From Phytobacter massiliensis JC163 (GTDB lineage Bacteria > Pseudomonadota > Gammaproteobacteria > Enterobacterales > Enterobacteriaceae): a DNA stretch of 64,000 nucleotides. This document shows positions 1-9,606 of this stretch, one piece after another (the first letter of the stretch is position 1; each line of letters opens with the position of its first letter). The translations under genes were made by a program, and so were the position numbers. A model generated the notes under the pieces. The model did no database searches. It saw nothing but the letters and a program-made list of their open reading frames with translations, and was not told the DNA's origin. The stretch covers positions 553,735 through 617,734 of the forward strand of contig NZ_HE578946.1 in the NCBI RefSeq assembly GCF_000321045.1. The letters are read 5' to 3'.

Positions 1-194
1 ATCGCCGCGGTCAGGCCAAGCACCACAACCAGTATCCCATGCAGCATGGCCGGAACCAGGGCGATGGCGAGCTGATCGACGGCAATCGCGGCGGCCATAA
101 ATGCCAGCGCGGTACGGATCCAGGCAAGGAAAGTACGTTCATTGGCGAGCGTAAACCGATAATCGGGAAATTTATCCGGGTTTTCAGAATGCAT
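1..194 (-). CDS. yidH: YidH-like DUF202 inner-membrane protein (partial)
   Basis: The reading frame starts at an ATG at 194 and leaves the window at base 1, giving the first 64 residues. The N-terminus carries the DUF202 signature: a short polar stretch, then [22 protein letters not shown], followed by hydrophobic membrane segments. E. coli YidH has nearly the same signature. The function is unknown; members are small proteins with about three membrane helices. In E. coli yidG and yidH lie near a sulfatase (yidJ) and a sulfatase-maturase-like gene (yidF), so its position just downstream of a sulfatase here may be meaningful. The C-terminal part is outside the window. Confidence 0.85.
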   Translation of the reverse strand, partial: MHSENPDKFPDYRFTLANERTFLAWIRTALAFMAAAIAVDQLAIALVPAMLHGILVVVLGLTAA

Positions 195-213
195 TAGCTC
201 TCCGTCCGTCAAT

Positions 214-239
214 GCCCCTCCCTGCGAGCAGGGAGGGGC
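214..239 (-). terminator. GC-rich hairpin between sulfatase and yidH
   Basis: A 10-bp perfect stem (GCCCCTCCCT / AGGGAGGGGC) with a 6-base loop sits just after the sulfatase stop. No T-run follows on the minus strand, so it may be an attenuator or an RNA-stabilising hairpin instead of a strong intrinsic terminator. Confidence 0.5.
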
Positions 240-245
240 GATCGG

Positions 246-2009
246 TCAGTAAGGTTTATTAAACAGGTTGCGCAGTAGCGGGTCGAACTCGCCGCGTTCA
301 TAAAAATCGAGGATATCCTGGCGGCTGAGATGCTCACGCTCTCCTGCGTCATTCATTGCCTGAATAAAATACTTCCCGCCCTGGCAGGCGGCGATTTCCA
401 GCAGCAATGTTCTGGTATCCGCATGCATATTGACCGCGTAGAGCCCCCCGAGAATGCCAGCCATACATTGCGCTCGTTGCTGGTGTTCGTTTACCACCCA
501 CGCCCCGGTTATCTGCTGCGCGTCGGTGGGGATCCCAAGCCTCCGCCATTCATCGGCAGGAGCGCCCGCTTCCGACAGCGCCTCTGACAGCTTGCGGATA
601 AACACCGCTTCTAACTCAGGCTGGCACAAAGGGTGCTGCTGGTGCTTATCCTGCCATAAATCAAACAGCAGATTACCGTGCGCGTAGGAGCTGTAAAAAC
701 CGGCGGAGCCCGGTACTTTGAGTACCGGAATATCCCGGGTAAACGCAAAGCCGGGGTGCAGGGTCGCGTTCTGTAATTCCGCGTCATTAAACATGCGCCG
801 CATGCGCATCGGCATCAACGTATATTCATATAGCGGGGTATTTTCGGGCGTCTGGCTGGCGCGCATATAAACATACCGCCCGTCAGTAATCGACACATGC
901 GCGCCGAAATAGCCAAATATCGCCTGCGACTTAATATCGTTATTATGGGCCAGGGCGGGTAAAAGCGACCGGCCTGTCATCTGCGGCGTTTTTTCTACAC
1001 CAAATGCGTCAAGCAGCGTTACGGCGACATCGTGCATCTGAGCGAGCGAATTATGGCTCTCATTAGCCCGCTTGCTGCGCGGATCCCAGATGAAAAAGGG
1101 CACGTGCGCAATCTCGTTATAGACCGGCATAACGCTTTTACCAGACCACTCTTTCTCGCCAAACATAAAGCCGTGATCGGTGTTGACGATCAGCAGCGTG
1201 TCTTTCCACATGTCATGTTCATCAAGGAAATCCAGCACCTTGCCTAAATACTCGTCGCACATCATCATCAGCGCCTGATAGTGCTTTTCGCCGTGGATGA
1301 TTTTGTCCGGGTTATTAATTCTCTCCGTTGAGCTGTATTCCGGCCAGTCATCAGGGTTATTAACCAGACTGGGGTCGACCATACGTTTAAAACGGTCAGG
1401 CACGAAAAACGGCTCGTGGGGATCGAAGCTTTCAATCTGCAACAGCCAGTTATCCTGGTCGTGGTTTTCGGCAAGGAATTCCAGCCCGGCCTGATAGCAT
1501 CGCGCCTGCGGATAATCCTCTTCTCTGGTCATATAGCTGCGGTTTATCTGGTCGTGGCGGATCATATTCTGGCGCAGCGGCTCCGCCTTTTTCCACGAAT
1601 CCAGATGTTCCTCACCGCTGAATCCCAGCTTCGCTTTCCACAAATCCCCTTCCTGGCCGCGAACGAACTCATAGCTGCTATAGCGGTTATGGTAGGTTGC
1701 GCCGCCGTCTTCCCAGTAGTGTTGGTGATCCGTAATTAAATGAGAGTAGACGCCATTTTTTTTGAGTATTTCAAAGATGGAGTCGTCAAAAGGTTCCAGC
1801 GGCCCCCAGCTACGGTGCAGGAAGTTGAGCCTGCCGGTATGCAGGTCACGCCGCGCCGGCATGCAGGGCATTGAACCCACGTAGAAGTTATCGAAGCGGA
1901 CGGTTCGCGCCCCCAGGCGCTGGAAATTCGGCATGCCGCTAATATCGGGATTATAATTCGGTAATTTATGTCGGCACAGCGTGTCAAACATCAGAATAAT
2001 AGCTTTCAT
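246..2009 (-). CDS. Cys-type sulfatase (alkaline phosphatase superfamily)
   Basis: 587-residue hydrolase of the type I sulfatase family. It opens with the metal-binding strand ending FDTL (Asp9). The modification motif C-M-P-A-R with a following T-G spans Cys49 to about Gly59; in this family that Cys is converted to formylglycine and becomes the catalytic nucleophile. A second metal motif, NTDHGFMFGE, lies in the middle of the protein. There is no signal peptide, so it should act in the cytoplasm on an imported sulfated substrate. It shares an ATGA overlap with the upstream GPH transporter gene, which implies a two-gene uptake and desulfation operon. The substrate is unknown, and no sulfatase-maturating enzyme is visible in this window. 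It is not the close orthologue of E. coli YidJ. Confidence 0.88.
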   Translation of the reverse strand: MKAIILMFDTLCRHKLPNYNPDISGMPNFQRLGARTVRFDNFYVGSMPCMPARRDLHTGRLNFLHRSWGPLEPFDDSIFEILKKNGVYSHLITDHQHYWEDGGATYHNRYSSYEFVRGQEGDLWKAKLGFSGEEHLDSWKKAEPLRQNMIRHDQINRSYMTREEDYPQARCYQAGLEFLAENHDQDNWLLQIESFDPHEPFFVPDRFKRMVDPSLVNNPDDWPEYSSTERINNPDKIIHGEKHYQALMMMCDEYLGKVLDFLDEHDMWKDTLLIVNTDHGFMFGEKEWSGKSVMPVYNEIAHVPFFIWDPRSKRANESHNSLAQMHDVAVTLLDAFGVEKTPQMTGRSLLPALAHNNDIKSQAIFGYFGAHVSITDGRYVYMRASQTPENTPLYEYTLMPMRMRRMFNDAELQNATLHPGFAFTRDIPVLKVPGSAGFYSSYAHGNLLFDLWQDKHQQHPLCQPELEAVFIRKLSEALSEAGAPADEWRRLGIPTDAQQITGAWVVNEHQQRAQCMAGILGGLYAVNMHADTRTLLLEIAACQGGKYFIQAMNDAGEREHLSRQDILDFYERGEFDPLLRNLFNKPY

Positions 2010-3400
2010 TTCATTTCCTTATTCAACTCTGCCACAATCTGCTGGTGGTAGCTGTTACTCAAGGGGTAAAAATACATGCTTAATAACGCAATTACCTTGC
2101 CGATGATTGGCGTGATAATCATTAAAAACACCAGCCCGCTGATTGTTTCCGCACTTTGCGAAGTCGCGCCCGGCGCATAATTTATCGCGTTGAGCGTATA
2201 GCCCAGAATAAATGCGCCAATGGCCGATCCAAATTTATTGGAAAAAGTAAGGGTGGACGATGCAATGCCCGCTGCGTTTTTCCTGGTCCGCCACTGAATT
2301 TCATCGGCGCAATCCGTGACCATCATCCAGGTAAGCAACGAGGCGGCCTGGGTGAAGCACATAATCAGCCCCAGCACGATCATGACGTAAAGCGGCGCGG
2401 AGGCAGTGAAAGTGAAATAGAGCACCAGCGAGGAGAGGATCGTCAGCACGCACATATAGATGAAGCTTTTTTTGTTGCCATACAGCGTGACCAGTATCTT
2501 GACCAGCAGGTAAGCTGCGGCGCCAAAACAGACGTTAAACAGCGCGCTGGTTTTCACGTAGCTGGCATTACCCAGCACGTAGGTGAAAAACTGCACGGTA
2601 ATTCCGGAAGACATGGCCAGCACCAGCGTGTTGGCTATCGACATTACGGCAAGCGAGATCAGCGAACGGCTTTTGAATGCCAGCGTCATCTGGCTAAAAA
2701 TATCTTTGGTAGAGGTTTTTTCTGGGGTGCTTTCCTGCTCCAGACGTTCCAGCGAATCGTTATTCCTCGCTCCCCATGCGCAAACCCAGAAGCCGAGCGT
2801 GATGAGCAGACCAAACACGATCCCCAACACCTGATAGCCGGAAGTATCAATAATTACCCGTCCGGCGCTGTCGTGGCTACGGCTATAGCTTTCAAGGATA
2901 TAGACGCCGCCAGCGCTGACCACAAACTGCGTTAACAGCCCGGTAAACTGTTTGATCAAAACGATATTAGAGCGTTCCTTCACATCATTCGTTAAATATG
3001 CCGTGAGCGAGTGGTAAGGAATGTTGGCGGCGGTTGAAATGATCGAATATAAAATATAGGCGGCATACATATAAATAATTTTTGTTATGCCGCTGAGTTC
3101 GGGTGAGGCAAATACCATCCAGGTGGTAATGCCCACGAATGGCGCGCTGGTTAAAACCCAGAATCGATATTTGCCAAAGCGCGTCCTGGTGCGGTCGCCA
3201 ATTGCGCCCATCAGCGGGTCGGTGAATGTATCAATTAGTCGTGATACCAGCGTAATAACGCCGACAGTAACCGGGTTAATGCCATAAACGTCGGTGGCAA
3301 ACGTAATGAAAAAAATGAGCATTACGTAGAAGCCTAAATTCGATGAGAATCCGCCGCCAATAGCATAGGCGAGACGATCTGTTGTTCTTAGCTTTTTCAT
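2006..3400 (-). CDS. GPH-family sugar:cation symporter
   Basis: 464-residue polytopic membrane protein of the glycoside-pentoside-hexuronide (GPH) family, like E. coli YihO, YicJ and MelB. The N-terminus (LRTTDRLAYAIGGG) and the loop with DPLMGAIGDRTRTRFGKYRFW are the family hallmarks; about twelve hydrophobic helices follow. It should import a sugar or sulfated glycoside with H+ or Na+. The stop overlaps the sulfatase start by 4 bases, so the two are translated from one message. The 280 bases upstream (3401-3679) must hold the promoter, but I see no confident regulator site there. The substrate remains a guess; a sulfated sugar is the natural inference. Confidence 0.85.
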   Translation of the reverse strand: MKKLRTTDRLAYAIGGGFSSNLGFYVMLIFFITFATDVYGINPVTVGVITLVSRLIDTFTDPLMGAIGDRTRTRFGKYRFWVLTSAPFVGITTWMVFASPELSGITKIIYMYAAYILYSIISTAANIPYHSLTAYLTNDVKERSNIVLIKQFTGLLTQFVVSAGGVYILESYSRSHDSAGRVIIDTSGYQVLGIVFGLLITLGFWVCAWGARNNDSLERLEQESTPEKTSTKDIFSQMTLAFKSRSLISLAVMSIANTLVLAMSSGITVQFFTYVLGNASYVKTSALFNVCFGAAAYLLVKILVTLYGNKKSFIYMCVLTILSSLVLYFTFTASAPLYVMIVLGLIMCFTQAASLLTWMMVTDCADEIQWRTRKNAAGIASSTLTFSNKFGSAIGAFILGYTLNAINYAPGATSQSAETISGLVFLMIITPIIGKVIALLSMYFYPLSNSYHQQIVAELNKEMK

Positions 3401-3621
3401 CTTTTCCTCTACATGTACTTTCCTTATTAGCGACAGTATCTCCGGGGCATCCTGGGGCCGATAATTGAATTAACATGACGAGGTATAGAATAAACCTATA
3501 TCTGTAAAGGGCTGGCAACGATAGTCCCGTAAAAACAACGAAATACCGCCAGCCAGTACCCGGCGCAGCGATAAATGAATATGCGAAAGTGTGAGCCAGA
3601 CGTAATTCTGCCTGAGGGGTA

Positions 3622-3668
3622 AAAACAAGGGCGGGCGAGGGCGACACGCATTTTCGCCACCCGCCCGC
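3622..3668 (-). terminator. Intrinsic terminator of the TPR/DUF3142 operon
   Basis: Read on the minus strand, a GC-rich imperfect stem (GCGGGCGGGTGGCGA paired with TCGCCC and TCGCCCGC segments) is followed by CCTTGTTTTT just after the stop of the TPR-like gene. Confidence 0.7.
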
Positions 3669-3679
3669 AGATTATTCCG

Positions 3680-5680
3680 CTATTTTTTGCCGTCGCGGTT
3701 AAGCGAAGCAAAATCCGGCTCCGGGCACTGGCGGCCAAAATTCTCCGCCCAGGGGAAGGGCGCGCCGTTTTTTACGTAAATCCGGTATAACCGCCGCACG
3801 GATTTAGGATCCTGCGCCCATATCCAGTCCGTCGCGTTACAGAGAACCGCGGCGTAGGCCTGCGATTTATGCGGCAACAGTCCGGCGGCATTTTCCGCGT
3901 GCTTTACCGCCTGCCAGCGATAGTGCATAAAATGGTTGTCGCTGGCTGGCTGGGATTGCCCGGCGCGGGCGCGTTCGCCTGCGCTCACCCATGATTTTTC
4001 TGCTGCATTGTTTTCTGGCCCGTCATCGTAATAAGGCCACGAGTACCCGCCATCATACAGGGCAAAGTCCGGCGACATCTCATAGCCCGTCAGGCGCATA
4101 CCCTGATCGCGCAGGATAAGCGCGGCCTGCCACCACGCCTGGGCTTTGGCAAGCTTCGGCCCGCCTTTGGGCAAGACGTCGAGGTAACGCTGCGCCATCA
4201 GCCGTTCTTCTGCAACATCAAAATAGGCCAATGCTTTTTGATACTGGCCCGCACGCATCAGGCGACGGGCAAGCAGGGCGCGCAGCCTGCTGTCGGCGGA
4301 GAGCGCCACATCACGTGACAACGGGGACTGCGGCGCGCGGGTATTTTTATCCACAAACGCCGTTAACTCTTTTAACGTCAGCACCCGCTCGGCAATCCAT
4401 GCCACATCTGCCCAGTAATTCTCCTTAGCCTTAAACATCAGCCGCATCGCTTCCTGGTAATCATTACGATTTAACGCCAGGATAGCCCGTTCGGCGCTAA
4501 TGCGGCAGGCCGGAATAACAAACTCCTCCCCGCCGATATCTTCATTGAAATACTGGTATCCCCAGGCCTCATCGGTTGGAAACGATGCCGCCGCCTTTGC
4601 ATACCACGCGGTTGCTTTTTTCACATCCCCATCCCGCAGCGCCATTTTGGCTCTGACCCAGGACGTCAGCCCGTTTTCCTTCGCGTTCTTTAGCAGCAAA
4701 GCCGCAAGCGGATACTGGCCGTTACGCCAGGCAAGAGCAATCAGGCGATCGCTGCCGGGAAAATCGTGATTCACCTTCTGCGCGAGCGTCGCTATTACCG
4801 CCTCCTGGTACTCTTTGATCTTTTTATCTTCATCGGACCAGGCGGTAAACGGATGCGTGAAAAAATCGGCGATAAGCAGTTGCTGAATCAGCGGATCGTC
4901 AAGGAGCGGTTGCAGGATATGGGCATTTTCCGGGTGGTCCAGGATGCTGGCGACGTAGCCTAGCGAGAGCGTGCCGGTGGGGGAACCCTGCGCGGCCTGG
5001 AGGGCATAGCGTTGCGTGGCGTCGGACCACTCCTCCTGCCAGGCCTTGATGCGCCCTTGCTGTCCCAGGCTTGCCAGCGCAAGCTGCTCCGGGTCGTCCG
5101 CACCGTTGCGTACGGCATCGATTATCTGCTGATACAGGCCGAAGGCTTCCTGTAGCTCCTCTTTATTACCACGCGACGTCGAGAATACATCGAGCCTGCT
5201 GCGCCCCGGATAATCATGCATTAAATCGCGCCCCAACGAGTAACGCGCTTTTAGCCCCCACTCCCCCTGCTGGTCGGCGGGCAGGGCAAGCAGCTGGCGG
5301 AAATAGTCCCGCGCCCGGCTATCGTGGCTGGCAAACGCCACCGACCCGAGCGCATACAGCCGGGCGGCAGGGGGCAGGTCGGCGGCCATCTTCTCCGCCT
5401 CTTCCAGCGAGCCGCGCGCGCGAATCTCCGCCAGTAACCTCTGCTGCGCGGTGGCGGGCGTGGGTTTTTCATCGGACGTGTCGCGCCATCCCGGCAGGCG
5501 CGGGTCGGGTGCGACCAGGCGGCTGCTCTCCAGCGCGAAGCTGCCTTCCGGCATATAGAGCAGGTTGGCGTTGCGGTCCGCCAGCAAATAGTTGGGGAAG
5601 AAGGGGCCGCAGGCGTGGCTGGCGGTGGCGCTCAGCGCAGTTGTCAGCAGCAGGGCCAGCGGTAATTTACGGGCTGTCAT
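3680..5680 (-). CDS. Exported TPR-like repeat protein, function unknown
   Basis: 666 residues from the ATG at 5680 (MTARKLPLALLL). This start is preferred over an in-frame ATG 14 codons upstream because it begins directly with a signal peptide. The signal ends near ATASHA, followed by Cys-Gly-Pro-Phe-Phe-Pro. The Cys lacks a good lipobox, so the protein is probably soluble in the periplasm, though a lipoprotein cannot be excluded. The body is helical with many Ala/Leu-rich pairs resembling TPR or Sel1 repeats, for example around AKMALRDGDVKKATAWYAKAAASFP. The start overlaps the 3' end of the DUF3142 gene by 14 bases, so the two are co-translated. No enzyme motif is visible; a scaffold or partner role with the DUF3142 protein is an inference. 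Confidence 0.75.
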   Translation of the reverse strand: MTARKLPLALLLTTALSATASHACGPFFPNYLLADRNANLLYMPEGSFALESSRLVAPDPRLPGWRDTSDEKPTPATAQQRLLAEIRARGSLEEAEKMAADLPPAARLYALGSVAFASHDSRARDYFRQLLALPADQQGEWGLKARYSLGRDLMHDYPGRSRLDVFSTSRGNKEELQEAFGLYQQIIDAVRNGADDPEQLALASLGQQGRIKAWQEEWSDATQRYALQAAQGSPTGTLSLGYVASILDHPENAHILQPLLDDPLIQQLLIADFFTHPFTAWSDEDKKIKEYQEAVIATLAQKVNHDFPGSDRLIALAWRNGQYPLAALLLKNAKENGLTSWVRAKMALRDGDVKKATAWYAKAAASFPTDEAWGYQYFNEDIGGEEFVIPACRISAERAILALNRNDYQEAMRLMFKAKENYWADVAWIAERVLTLKELTAFVDKNTRAPQSPLSRDVALSADSRLRALLARRLMRAGQYQKALAYFDVAEERLMAQRYLDVLPKGGPKLAKAQAWWQAALILRDQGMRLTGYEMSPDFALYDGGYSWPYYDDGPENNAAEKSWVSAGERARAGQSQPASDNHFMHYRWQAVKHAENAAGLLPHKSQAYAAVLCNATDWIWAQDPKSVRRLYRIYVKNGAPFPWAENFGRQCPEPDFASLNRDGKK

Positions 5681-6845
5681 GAAACTCTCCTTGTGGCGGC
5701 TTCGGGCATCTTGCCCAGCCAACGGCGCGGGTTTGCCCGGCGCGTAATAACGCCGGGGTGGTCAGGTGAAAAGCCTGCTCGCTAAAGCGATAGTCGCCTA
5801 CGCCGTCTGCGGCCAGACAGTCGTCAGCGTTCAGGTTAATTGTGGCTGGCGGCGGCGCGTCAATGGTGCCGACGTTTTTGACGGCCAGCTCATAGAGGGC
5901 AGAGTCCGCGCTGGCATTTTGCGCATCACGCCGCGTCAGCCACTGCCAGCGCGCGGTGAGCGGCTGGTGATGAATGACCGCGGCAAGCGTGGTAAGCGAC
6001 CAGGCGCGGGTGTCGCTCGCCAGCGGCAGGCGAAACCAGACAAAGCCGGCGAAATTCTTTGGCGGCTTCTCTTCCAGCCCCCGGGTAAAGGTGTCTACCT
6101 GCTGCGGCGAGACGCTAAGCTCCTGCCTGTCCCCCGCTATCCGCAGCGACGATTCGCTCTCCACCTGCGCCGTGCGGCCCGGCGCGGAGAAGAGCGCTGA
6201 ACCATAAGCCGGCAGCGCCAGATAAAATCGGTGGGGGGCGATAAGGCTGTATTGCTGGCTCCAGCGCTGCGCCAGCGGCGGGTCGAACAGCCCCTTATCC
6301 GGCGAGAGTACGCTGTGCACCTGCAACACCGAACTGTCTACCGTCGCCAGCAAACCCTTAAGCTGCGCAGAAGAGAGCCACGTCGGCAGAGCGGTAATAC
6401 TGAGCGTCATGTCAGCAGGGAGCGCGGGGCGTAAGGCGCTGAGCAGCTGCTGGTAATCGCCAAGCCGGGAGGTGGGGGCGTCGTAATCGATTTCCAGCCC
6501 GCGCAGGTTAACGCCCGCGGCTCGCCAGTTATCAATAATCGGCCTGACCTGCGCCTGGAGCGCGGCGGCATTAAGCCGGGTCAGGCTACCGTCAAGGCGC
6601 GCCACCAGCCAGACCGGGCGGCCGTCCTGCTGTAAAAGCCGGGTATCGACACGGGCCACGCGCGCCCCTTCCTGCGGGTGAATTTGTAACCCCAGTACGC
6701 GCAGAGTAGAGAAGAGATCCTGGCTTTGATGTAGCGCCTGCTGATGATCGGCGCGCCAGACGCGTTGCCAGATATAGACCTGGCTGTCGGCTATCGCCGT
6801 TTCGCTCATCAGCAGGCAACAGAACAGAAGAAAACGAATAAGCAT
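5667..6845 (-). CDS. DUF3142 exported protein
   Basis: 392 residues with an N-terminal signal peptide (MLIRFLLFCCLLMSETAIA, cleaved near ADS). The region with QVYIWQRVW, then GLEIDYDAPTSRLGDYQQLLSALR, then LPADMTLSITALPTWL, looks like the TIM-barrel-like DUF3142 fold. Acidic residues in LEIDYDAP sit where glycoside-hydrolase-like barrels keep catalytic carboxylates. It is first of a two-gene unit with the TPR-like protein, in the opposite direction to cysG. The biochemical activity is unknown; a periplasmic carbohydrate-related role is inference only. Confidence 0.7.
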   Translation of the reverse strand: MLIRFLLFCCLLMSETAIADSQVYIWQRVWRADHQQALHQSQDLFSTLRVLGLQIHPQEGARVARVDTRLLQQDGRPVWLVARLDGSLTRLNAAALQAQVRPIIDNWRAAGVNLRGLEIDYDAPTSRLGDYQQLLSALRPALPADMTLSITALPTWLSSAQLKGLLATVDSSVLQVHSVLSPDKGLFDPPLAQRWSQQYSLIAPHRFYLALPAYGSALFSAPGRTAQVESESSLRIAGDRQELSVSPQQVDTFTRGLEEKPPKNFAGFVWFRLPLASDTRAWSLTTLAAVIHHQPLTARWQWLTRRDAQNASADSALYELAVKNVGTIDAPPPATINLNADDCLAADGVGDYRFSEQAFHLTTPALLRAGQTRAVGWARCPKPPQGEFHDSP

Positions 6846-6878
6846 TATGGCTACACTCCCTGTTGCCGGAACGCTTTC

Positions 6879-7922
6879 TTACCGGCTATGCGCCTTCGCC
6901 AGCTCTTTCACCAGCGGTAGCATGATTCTTACCACATCGCGGCTGCGGCGTTCAATACGCCCCGGCAGCGCCTGATCGATATGCTGAACGCTGTCCAGAC
7001 GGATGTCATGCCAGCTTACGCCGTTGGGAAAGGCTTTGGATTTAGCCCGCTGTTGGTAACCATCCTTTTTACCCAGCGACCAGTTAGTGGCCTCCACCGA
7101 CAGCACCGGAATGCCTGCATTATCAAACACCTCGGCGTCATTACAGCAACCTGTGCCTTTCGGGTAGTTGGGGTTCTGTCCGGGGTTGATGGCTGCGCCG
7201 ATCCCCAGCTTACGGGCGATAGCCAGCGCGCGGTCCCGTGTGAGTTTGCGCACCGAGGCGGGGGTTTTCTTGCCGCTGTTAAAGTAGAGCTTATCGCCCA
7301 CCACCAGGTTGTCGAGATTGATGACCAGCAGCGTCTGCTTTTTCTCTTTTTCACTCATACGCTTAAGCAGGTTTTCTGCGCCAAGGCTACCCTCTTCTTC
7401 GCCGCTGGTGGCGACAAAACGGATGGTGTATTCGGTGGGCGTGGATTTAAGCTGCTGCGCCAGTTCCAGCATCACGGCCACCCCGGAGGCGTTATCGTCC
7501 AGCCCCTGTAAGGTGAGACCGCCCAGATTGTGGTCGTTATCTATTTCGCTACGCGGCGCGTAGGTATCCAGATGCGCCATGATAATAATTTGCTCTGGCG
7601 CTTTGCCTTCATGGGCGGCAATCACCGTGCTGCCGGTGACGTTACGCCAGTTCTGCTGATTATTGCGCGCGGTCCAGCTGTAGCGGCTGTTGAACTGGCG
7701 AATATCGCTCTGGTAGCCCATCTGCGCGAACTGCTGACGCACATAATCGGCGCAGAGCATTTCTGCCGGCGTGCCGGTCATCCGGCCTGGGAAATACGTT
7801 GCGATATAGCGTGCCTGAGTGCTGGCGAAATCGCCGGGCTGAGGGGCTCGTGCCTGAGCAGGAAGGATAAAGCATACGCCGAGCGCCAGGGCAGCGGTAC
7901 GGTGGCGCAATGCGGAAAACAT
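6879..7922 (-). CDS. iap: Alkaline phosphatase isozyme conversion aminopeptidase
   Basis: 347-residue exported zinc aminopeptidase (M28 family). In E. coli, Iap removes N-terminal arginines from alkaline phosphatase subunits in the periplasm. A signal peptide ends at about PAQARA. Zinc-site motifs typical of M28 are visible: IIIMAHLDTYAPR, GLDDNASGVAVMLELA, and TSGEEEGSLGAEN. Position next to the cys genes matches E. coli, where a CRISPR-cas locus follows iap. No CRISPR array or cas gene is present here; the neighbours are the DUF3142/TPR pair. It is divergent from cysG, with 236 bases between. Confidence 0.93.
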   Translation of the reverse strand: MFSALRHRTAALALGVCFILPAQARAPQPGDFASTQARYIATYFPGRMTGTPAEMLCADYVRQQFAQMGYQSDIRQFNSRYSWTARNNQQNWRNVTGSTVIAAHEGKAPEQIIIMAHLDTYAPRSEIDNDHNLGGLTLQGLDDNASGVAVMLELAQQLKSTPTEYTIRFVATSGEEEGSLGAENLLKRMSEKEKKQTLLVINLDNLVVGDKLYFNSGKKTPASVRKLTRDRALAIARKLGIGAAINPGQNPNYPKGTGCCNDAEVFDNAGIPVLSVEATNWSLGKKDGYQQRAKSKAFPNGVSWHDIRLDSVQHIDQALPGRIERRSRDVVRIMLPLVKELAKAHSR

Positions 7923-8158
7923 AGAGAGTCCTTTTTAAGACAAAATTTTTACCGCGCTTAGTATGAAACTGTGATCGGCTTTACACAAATTCAAATCTCC
8001 TTAACCCTGCGAAAACGCAATGGTTAAGCACTTTTTGATATTTGTTTTTCCACACCGTTATTCTTTTGCGGAACTACTCATTCCAATTCGTAATTTCATT
8101 CGTTCTAAGCTCGCCCCTATAGTCCCCCTATTCCTGATTGTTAGAGAGTTGTTGCCCT

Positions 8159-9574
8159 GTGGACTACCTTCCCCTGTTCGCCGCTGTTAAAGATCGCCCC
8201 GTGCTGGTGGTGGGCGGTGGCGATGTCGCCGCGCGAAAAATCCTCTTTTTACGCAAAGCGGGCGCACGGATTCTGGTGGTAGCGGCTTCGCTTAATGGCG
8301 AACTGCAACAGCTGGCCCAGGCGCAGCATATCCACCTGCTGGCGACAGCTTTTGACGAGGCGCAGCTGGACAGCGTTTTTCTGGTGATTGCCGCCACCGA
8401 CGACCGGGCGCTGAACCGACGCGTTTTCGACGCCGCTAACGCCCGCCAGCGGCTGGTGAACGTGGTGGACGACCAGCCGCTGTGCTCCTTTATTTTCCCG
8501 TCGATTGTCGACCGGGCTCCGTTGCAAATCGCCATCTCGTCCGGCGGTAACGCGCCGGTACTGGCCCGGCTGCTGCGGGAAAAAATCGAGGCGTTGCTGC
8601 CAGCTAACCTCGGGCGCATGGCGGAGGTGGCCGGGCGCTGGCGCACGCGTATCAAAGCGGTGCGTAAAACCACCGATGAGCGCCGCCGTTTCTGGGAGCG
8701 CGCCTTTCGCGGGCGCTTTGCCAGCCTGATGGCGGCGGGCAACGAGCAGGCTGCTGAACAGGCGCTGGCCGATGAGCTGGCGAACCCGGGCGCAGCCTCA
8801 GGCGAGATCATTCTGGTTGGCGCCGGGCCGGGCGACGCCGGGCTGCTCACCCTGCGCGGTTTGCAGGTGATACAGCAGGCGGATGTGGTCTTTTACGACC
8901 ATCTGGTCAGCGACGAGGTGCTGGAGCTGACGCGCCGGGATGCGGACAAAATCTGCGTCGGCAAGCGGGCAGGCGGCCACGCGGTGGCGCAGCATGAAAC
9001 CAACCAGATGCTGATTGACGCGGCGCGTGAAGGCAAAACCGTGGTGCGTCTGAAAGGCGGCGACCCGTTTATTTTTGGCCGCGGCGGCGAAGAGCTGCAG
9101 GCGGCGGCGCAGGCGGGCATTCCCTTCCAGGTGGTGCCCGGCGTGACGGCGGCCTCCGGCGCGACGGCGTTTGCGGGCATCCCGCTGACCCATCGTGATT
9201 ATGCCCAGAGCGCCACTTTTGTTACCGGCCATTACAAAGCCGACAGCGCCCCGTTTGACTGGTCGCTGCTGGCCCAAAGCCGCCAGACGCTGGCCATTTA
9301 TATGGGCACGATGAAGGCGGCGGAAATCAGCGAACAGCTGATTAAGCACGGGCGTGATGCGAAGACGCCAGCCGCAGTTATTTCCCGCGGCACCCGGCCT
9401 GACCAGCAGGTCAGAACCGGCACCTTACAACAACTCGAAGCGCTGGCGAAAGATGCGCCAATGCCCGCTCTGATCGTGGTGGGCGAAGTGGTGCAGCTTC
9501 ATCAGCAACTCGCCTGGTTTCAACCTACAACAGACGCAGAGAACTTCGCTTCTTCTGTGGTCAATCTGGCTTAG
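8159..9574 (+). CDS. cysG: Siroheme synthase (second-copy type, linked to cysDNC)
   Basis: 471 residues from a GTG at 8159 ([10 protein letters not shown]). A TTG seven codons upstream is possible but adds residues not seen in the family. The N-terminal half is the precorrin-2 dehydrogenase/ferrochelatase module, with the NAD motif [13 protein letters not shown]. The C-terminal half (from about residue 215) is the SAM uroporphyrinogen III methyltransferase with [11 protein letters not shown] and [16 protein letters not shown]. It makes siroheme for sulfite reductase. Sequence drift from E. coli CysG and position at the head of cysDNC suggest the extra copy known from Klebsiella-like genomes, probably under CysB. 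The main cysG would be elsewhere. Spacing to cysD is 32 bases. Confidence 0.92.
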   Translation: MDYLPLFAAVKDRPVLVVGGGDVAARKILFLRKAGARILVVAASLNGELQQLAQAQHIHLLATAFDEAQLDSVFLVIAATDDRALNRRVFDAANARQRLVNVVDDQPLCSFIFPSIVDRAPLQIAISSGGNAPVLARLLREKIEALLPANLGRMAEVAGRWRTRIKAVRKTTDERRRFWERAFRGRFASLMAAGNEQAAEQALADELANPGAASGEIILVGAGPGDAGLLTLRGLQVIQQADVVFYDHLVSDEVLELTRRDADKICVGKRAGGHAVAQHETNQMLIDAAREGKTVVRLKGGDPFIFGRGGEELQAAAQAGIPFQVVPGVTAASGATAFAGIPLTHRDYAQSATFVTGHYKADSAPFDWSLLAQSRQTLAIYMGTMKAAEISEQLIKHGRDAKTPAAVISRGTRPDQQVRTGTLQQLEALAKDAPMPALIVVGEVVQLHQQLAWFQPTTDAENFASSVVNLA

Positions 9575-9606
9575 AGATCGCCTGCCAGGCTTTTAAAGGA
9601 ACGGTT

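Noticed and set aside
3276..3738. Minus-strand open frames between the GPH transporter and the TPR-like gene
   Set aside because: They overlap the terminator and the ends of both genes and have no ribosome site or protein-like composition.
7923..8158. Possible CRISPR array beside iap, as in E. coli
   Set aside because: No repeated 28-29-base units or cas genes occur anywhere near iap. The gap is plain AT-rich promoter sequence for cysG.
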